A stretch of DNA of 21,023 nucleotides from Utricularia gibba. Lineage: Eukaryota; Streptophyta; Magnoliopsida; Lamiales; Lentibulariaceae. Shown here one piece after another: positions 19,613-21,023 of this stretch. Positions within the stretch are counted from its first letter, which is position 1. Every line of letters begins with the position of its first letter. The stretch is from the NCBI GenBank assembly GCA_002189035.1, contig NEEC01000365.1, positions 1 to 21,023 of the forward strand, given 5' to 3'. The notes under the pieces are model-generated. The model searched no databases. It was not told the DNA's origin and saw only the letters and a program-made list of their open reading frames with translations. Position numbers and translations under genes: made by a program.

Positions 19613-20230
19613 TACATGGTTTTTCAAGGAACAGCTTCTCGTTTTGTGGCGGCCAGTCTCGCTAGGAACTTGGTCCGGGCCCGCGATTCTTTATGGCTCA
19701 TGAGGACAAAGGATGCAAATCGATGAATACAATGTTGCATTTGTTTAAATTGCGATATCACGTGCACCCCACATGATTTTTTCAACAACTTACTTTATAC
19801 TGAGGAGGCGGTCTTGGGGGCACTTGGAACGGAAAAATCAGCTTAGGCTTGGCCCAAAGTAAGTTGTAGTCCGGCAAATAAAGTGATGTATTTATTATCG
19901 TTCGGTTTTCGGGGGCTGCCTACATGGTTTTTCAAGGAACCGCTTCTCGTTTGTGGCGGCCAGTCTCGCTGGGAACTTGGTCCTTGACCCCGATTCTGTA
20001 TGGCTCATGAGGTCAACTGGATGCAAATCGATTAAAAAAAATGATGCATTTGTTTAAATTACGATGTCACGTGCACCCCACATGATTTTTTTAACAACTA
20101 CTTTATACTGAGAGGCGGTCTTGGGGGCACTTGGAACCGGAAAAAGATCAGCTTAGGCCTTGGCCCAAAGTAAGTTGTAGCCCGGCAAAGAAAGTGATGT
20201 ATTTATTAACGTTCGGTTTTCGGTGTTGCC
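19613..20230 (+). repeat. HOR dimer 31
   Basis: The A tail is mosaic: B-like ACTGAGGAGG, AAAAATCAGCTTAGG and GTAAG, then A-like TCCGGCAAATAAAG. B has CGTTTGTGG, CAACTACTTT, ACTGAGAGG and GATCAG. Confidence 0.9.
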
Positions 20231-20852
20231 TACATGGTTTTTCAAGGAACAGCTTCTCGTTTTGTGGCGGCCAGTCTCGCTAGGAACTTGGTCCGGCCCG
20301 CGATTCTTTATGGCTCATGAGGACAAAAGGATGCAAATCGATGAATACAATGTTGCATTTGTTTAAATTGCGATATCACGTGCACCCCACATGATTTTTT
20401 CAACAACTTACTTTATACTGAGAGGCGGTCTTTGGGGCACCTGGAACGGAAAAAGGTAAGGTTTGGCTTGGCCCGAGAGTTAGTTGTAGTCCGGCAAATA
20501 AAGTGATGTATTTATTATCGTTCGGTTTTCGGGGGCTGCCTACATGGTTTTTCAAGGAACCGCTTCTCGTTTGTGGGCGGCCAGTCTCGCTGGGAACTTG
20601 GTCCTTGACCCCCGATTCTGTATGGCTCATGAGGTCAACTGGATGCAAATCGATTAAAAAAAATGATCATTTGTTTAAATTACGATGTCACGTGCACCCC
20701 ACATGATTTTTTAACAACTTACTTTATACATGAGGAGGCGGTCTTTGGGGGCACTTGGAACCGGAAAAAGATCAGCTTAGGCCTTGGCCCAAAGTAAGTT
20801 GTAGCCGGCAAAGAAAGTGATGTATTTATTAACGTTCGGTTTTCGTGTTGCC
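20231..20852 (+). repeat. HOR dimer 32
   Basis: A lost its ApaI site (GGTCCGGCCCGCG); its tail reads GGGGCACCTGG and GGCCCGAGAG. B has CGTTTGTGGGCGG, an extra C in TTGACCCCCG, GATCATTTG, GATCAG, GTAGCCGGC and TTTTCGTGTTGCC. Confidence 0.9.
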
Positions 20853-21023
20853 TACATGGTTTTTCAAGGAACAGCTTCTCGTTTTGTGGCGGCCAGTCTC
20901 GCTAGGAACTTGGTCCGGGCCCGCGATTCTTTATGGCTCATGAGGACAAAAGGATGCAAATCGATGAATACAATGTTGCATTTGTTTAAATTGCGATATC
21001 ACGTGCACCCCACATGATTTTTT
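20853..21023 (+). repeat. Partial A monomer cut by the right edge
   Basis: A standard type A head (171 bases) reaches CACATGATTTTTT, just before CAACAAC. The array clearly continues beyond the window. Confidence 0.95.

Larger units (their letters stand above)
1..21023 (+). repeat. Satellite DNA array, 68 head-to-tail monomers of about 311 bp, A/B dimeric higher-order repeat
   Basis: Each unit is counted from the conserved TACATGG. Monomer starts: 1, 314, 626, 937, 1252, 1566, 1881, 2192, 2507, 2815, 3128, 3444, 3759, 4072, 4386, 4699, 5012, 5325, 5639, 5954, 6267, 6577, 6885, 7200, 7514, 7823, 8136, 8446, 8760, 9071, 9381, 9688, 9961, 10272, 10583, 10896, 11210, 11524, 11835, 12129, 12442, 12756, 13071, 13380, 13694, 14008, 14323, 14636, 14950, 15255, 15565, 15874, 16188, 16496, 16811, 17117, 17430, 17742, 18054, 18366, 18679, 18991, 19304, 19613, 19921, 20231, 20541, 20853. 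Mean spacing is 311 bp; most units are 305-316 bp, with two short ones of 273 and 294 bp. All copies share orientation and no unique DNA intervenes. Array size, homogeneity and HOR order are typical of eukaryotic centromeric, pericentromeric or subtelomeric satellites; which of these applies is not visible. The family is not one I recognise. Confidence 0.98.
17117..21023 (+). repeat. Block IV: regular alternation to the window edge, all B tails GATCAG
   Basis: Six A-B dimers and a partial A. Every B copy (17430, 18054, 18679, 19304, 19921, 20541) has the GATCAG tail, unlike block I. Small losses such as CGTTTGTGG, TTTTCGTGTTGCC and GTAGCCGGC are more frequent here. No flank is reached. Confidence 0.93.

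Noticed and set aside
1-21023. CRISPR-like or other repeat-spacer array
   Set aside because: Units are about 312 bp, contiguous and without unique spacers.
1-21023. Transposon, retroelement or rDNA spacer
   Set aside because: I saw no terminal inverted repeats, target duplications, polyprotein frames or rRNA sequence, and every base is accounted for by the satellite.
1-21023. Telomere repeats or a subtelomeric junction
   Set aside because: No TTTAGGG or TTAGGG runs occur, so a subtelomeric place cannot be inferred.

Overview
The whole 21,023-base window is one uninterrupted tandem array of satellite DNA. It runs in one orientation throughout and both ends lie inside the array. I count 68 copies of a unit of about 311 bp (67 full, one cut by the right edge). 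There is no gene, RNA gene, transposon, CRISPR array or unique flanking sequence. The many short open frames of 60-110 codons recur at the repeat period and are by-products of the repeat.

The repeat is layered. Two monomer types, A (36 copies) and B (32 copies), differ at roughly 15% of positions by eye. They alternate A-B-A-B, giving a higher-order repeat (HOR) of about 625 bp. Each monomer also shows weak similarity between its two halves, with anchors about 157 bp apart. The array therefore looks like three rounds of duplication: about 156, about 312 and about 625 bp. Copies of one type are nearly identical except in a segment of 45-60 bp late in the monomer (about 195-253 of the first copy), where most length and sequence variation is concentrated.

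Layout: 1-9380 holds 15 regular A-B dimers. At 9381-9960 there are two A-like monomers in a row, mosaic, one of them only 273 bp. 9961-11523 is regular. At 11524-12128 there is an A/B chimera followed by a short A (294 bp). 12129-16810 is regular. 16811-17116 is another A/B chimera beside an A. 17117-21023 is regular to the edge. A B-type tail variant (GATCAG instead of GGTCAG) is rare at the left and universal among B copies from 17430 onward, so the array has a direction.

Organism: a eukaryote, from the long array and HOR structure. GC is about 46% in the first copy and CpG is not depleted. A plant is the most likely source because units of 150-180 and 300-360 bp are common there, but I do not recognise the family and cannot name a species. 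Such arrays are usually centromeric, pericentromeric or subtelomeric heterochromatin; nothing in the window decides which. Some single-base homopolymer differences may be sequencing or assembly error.
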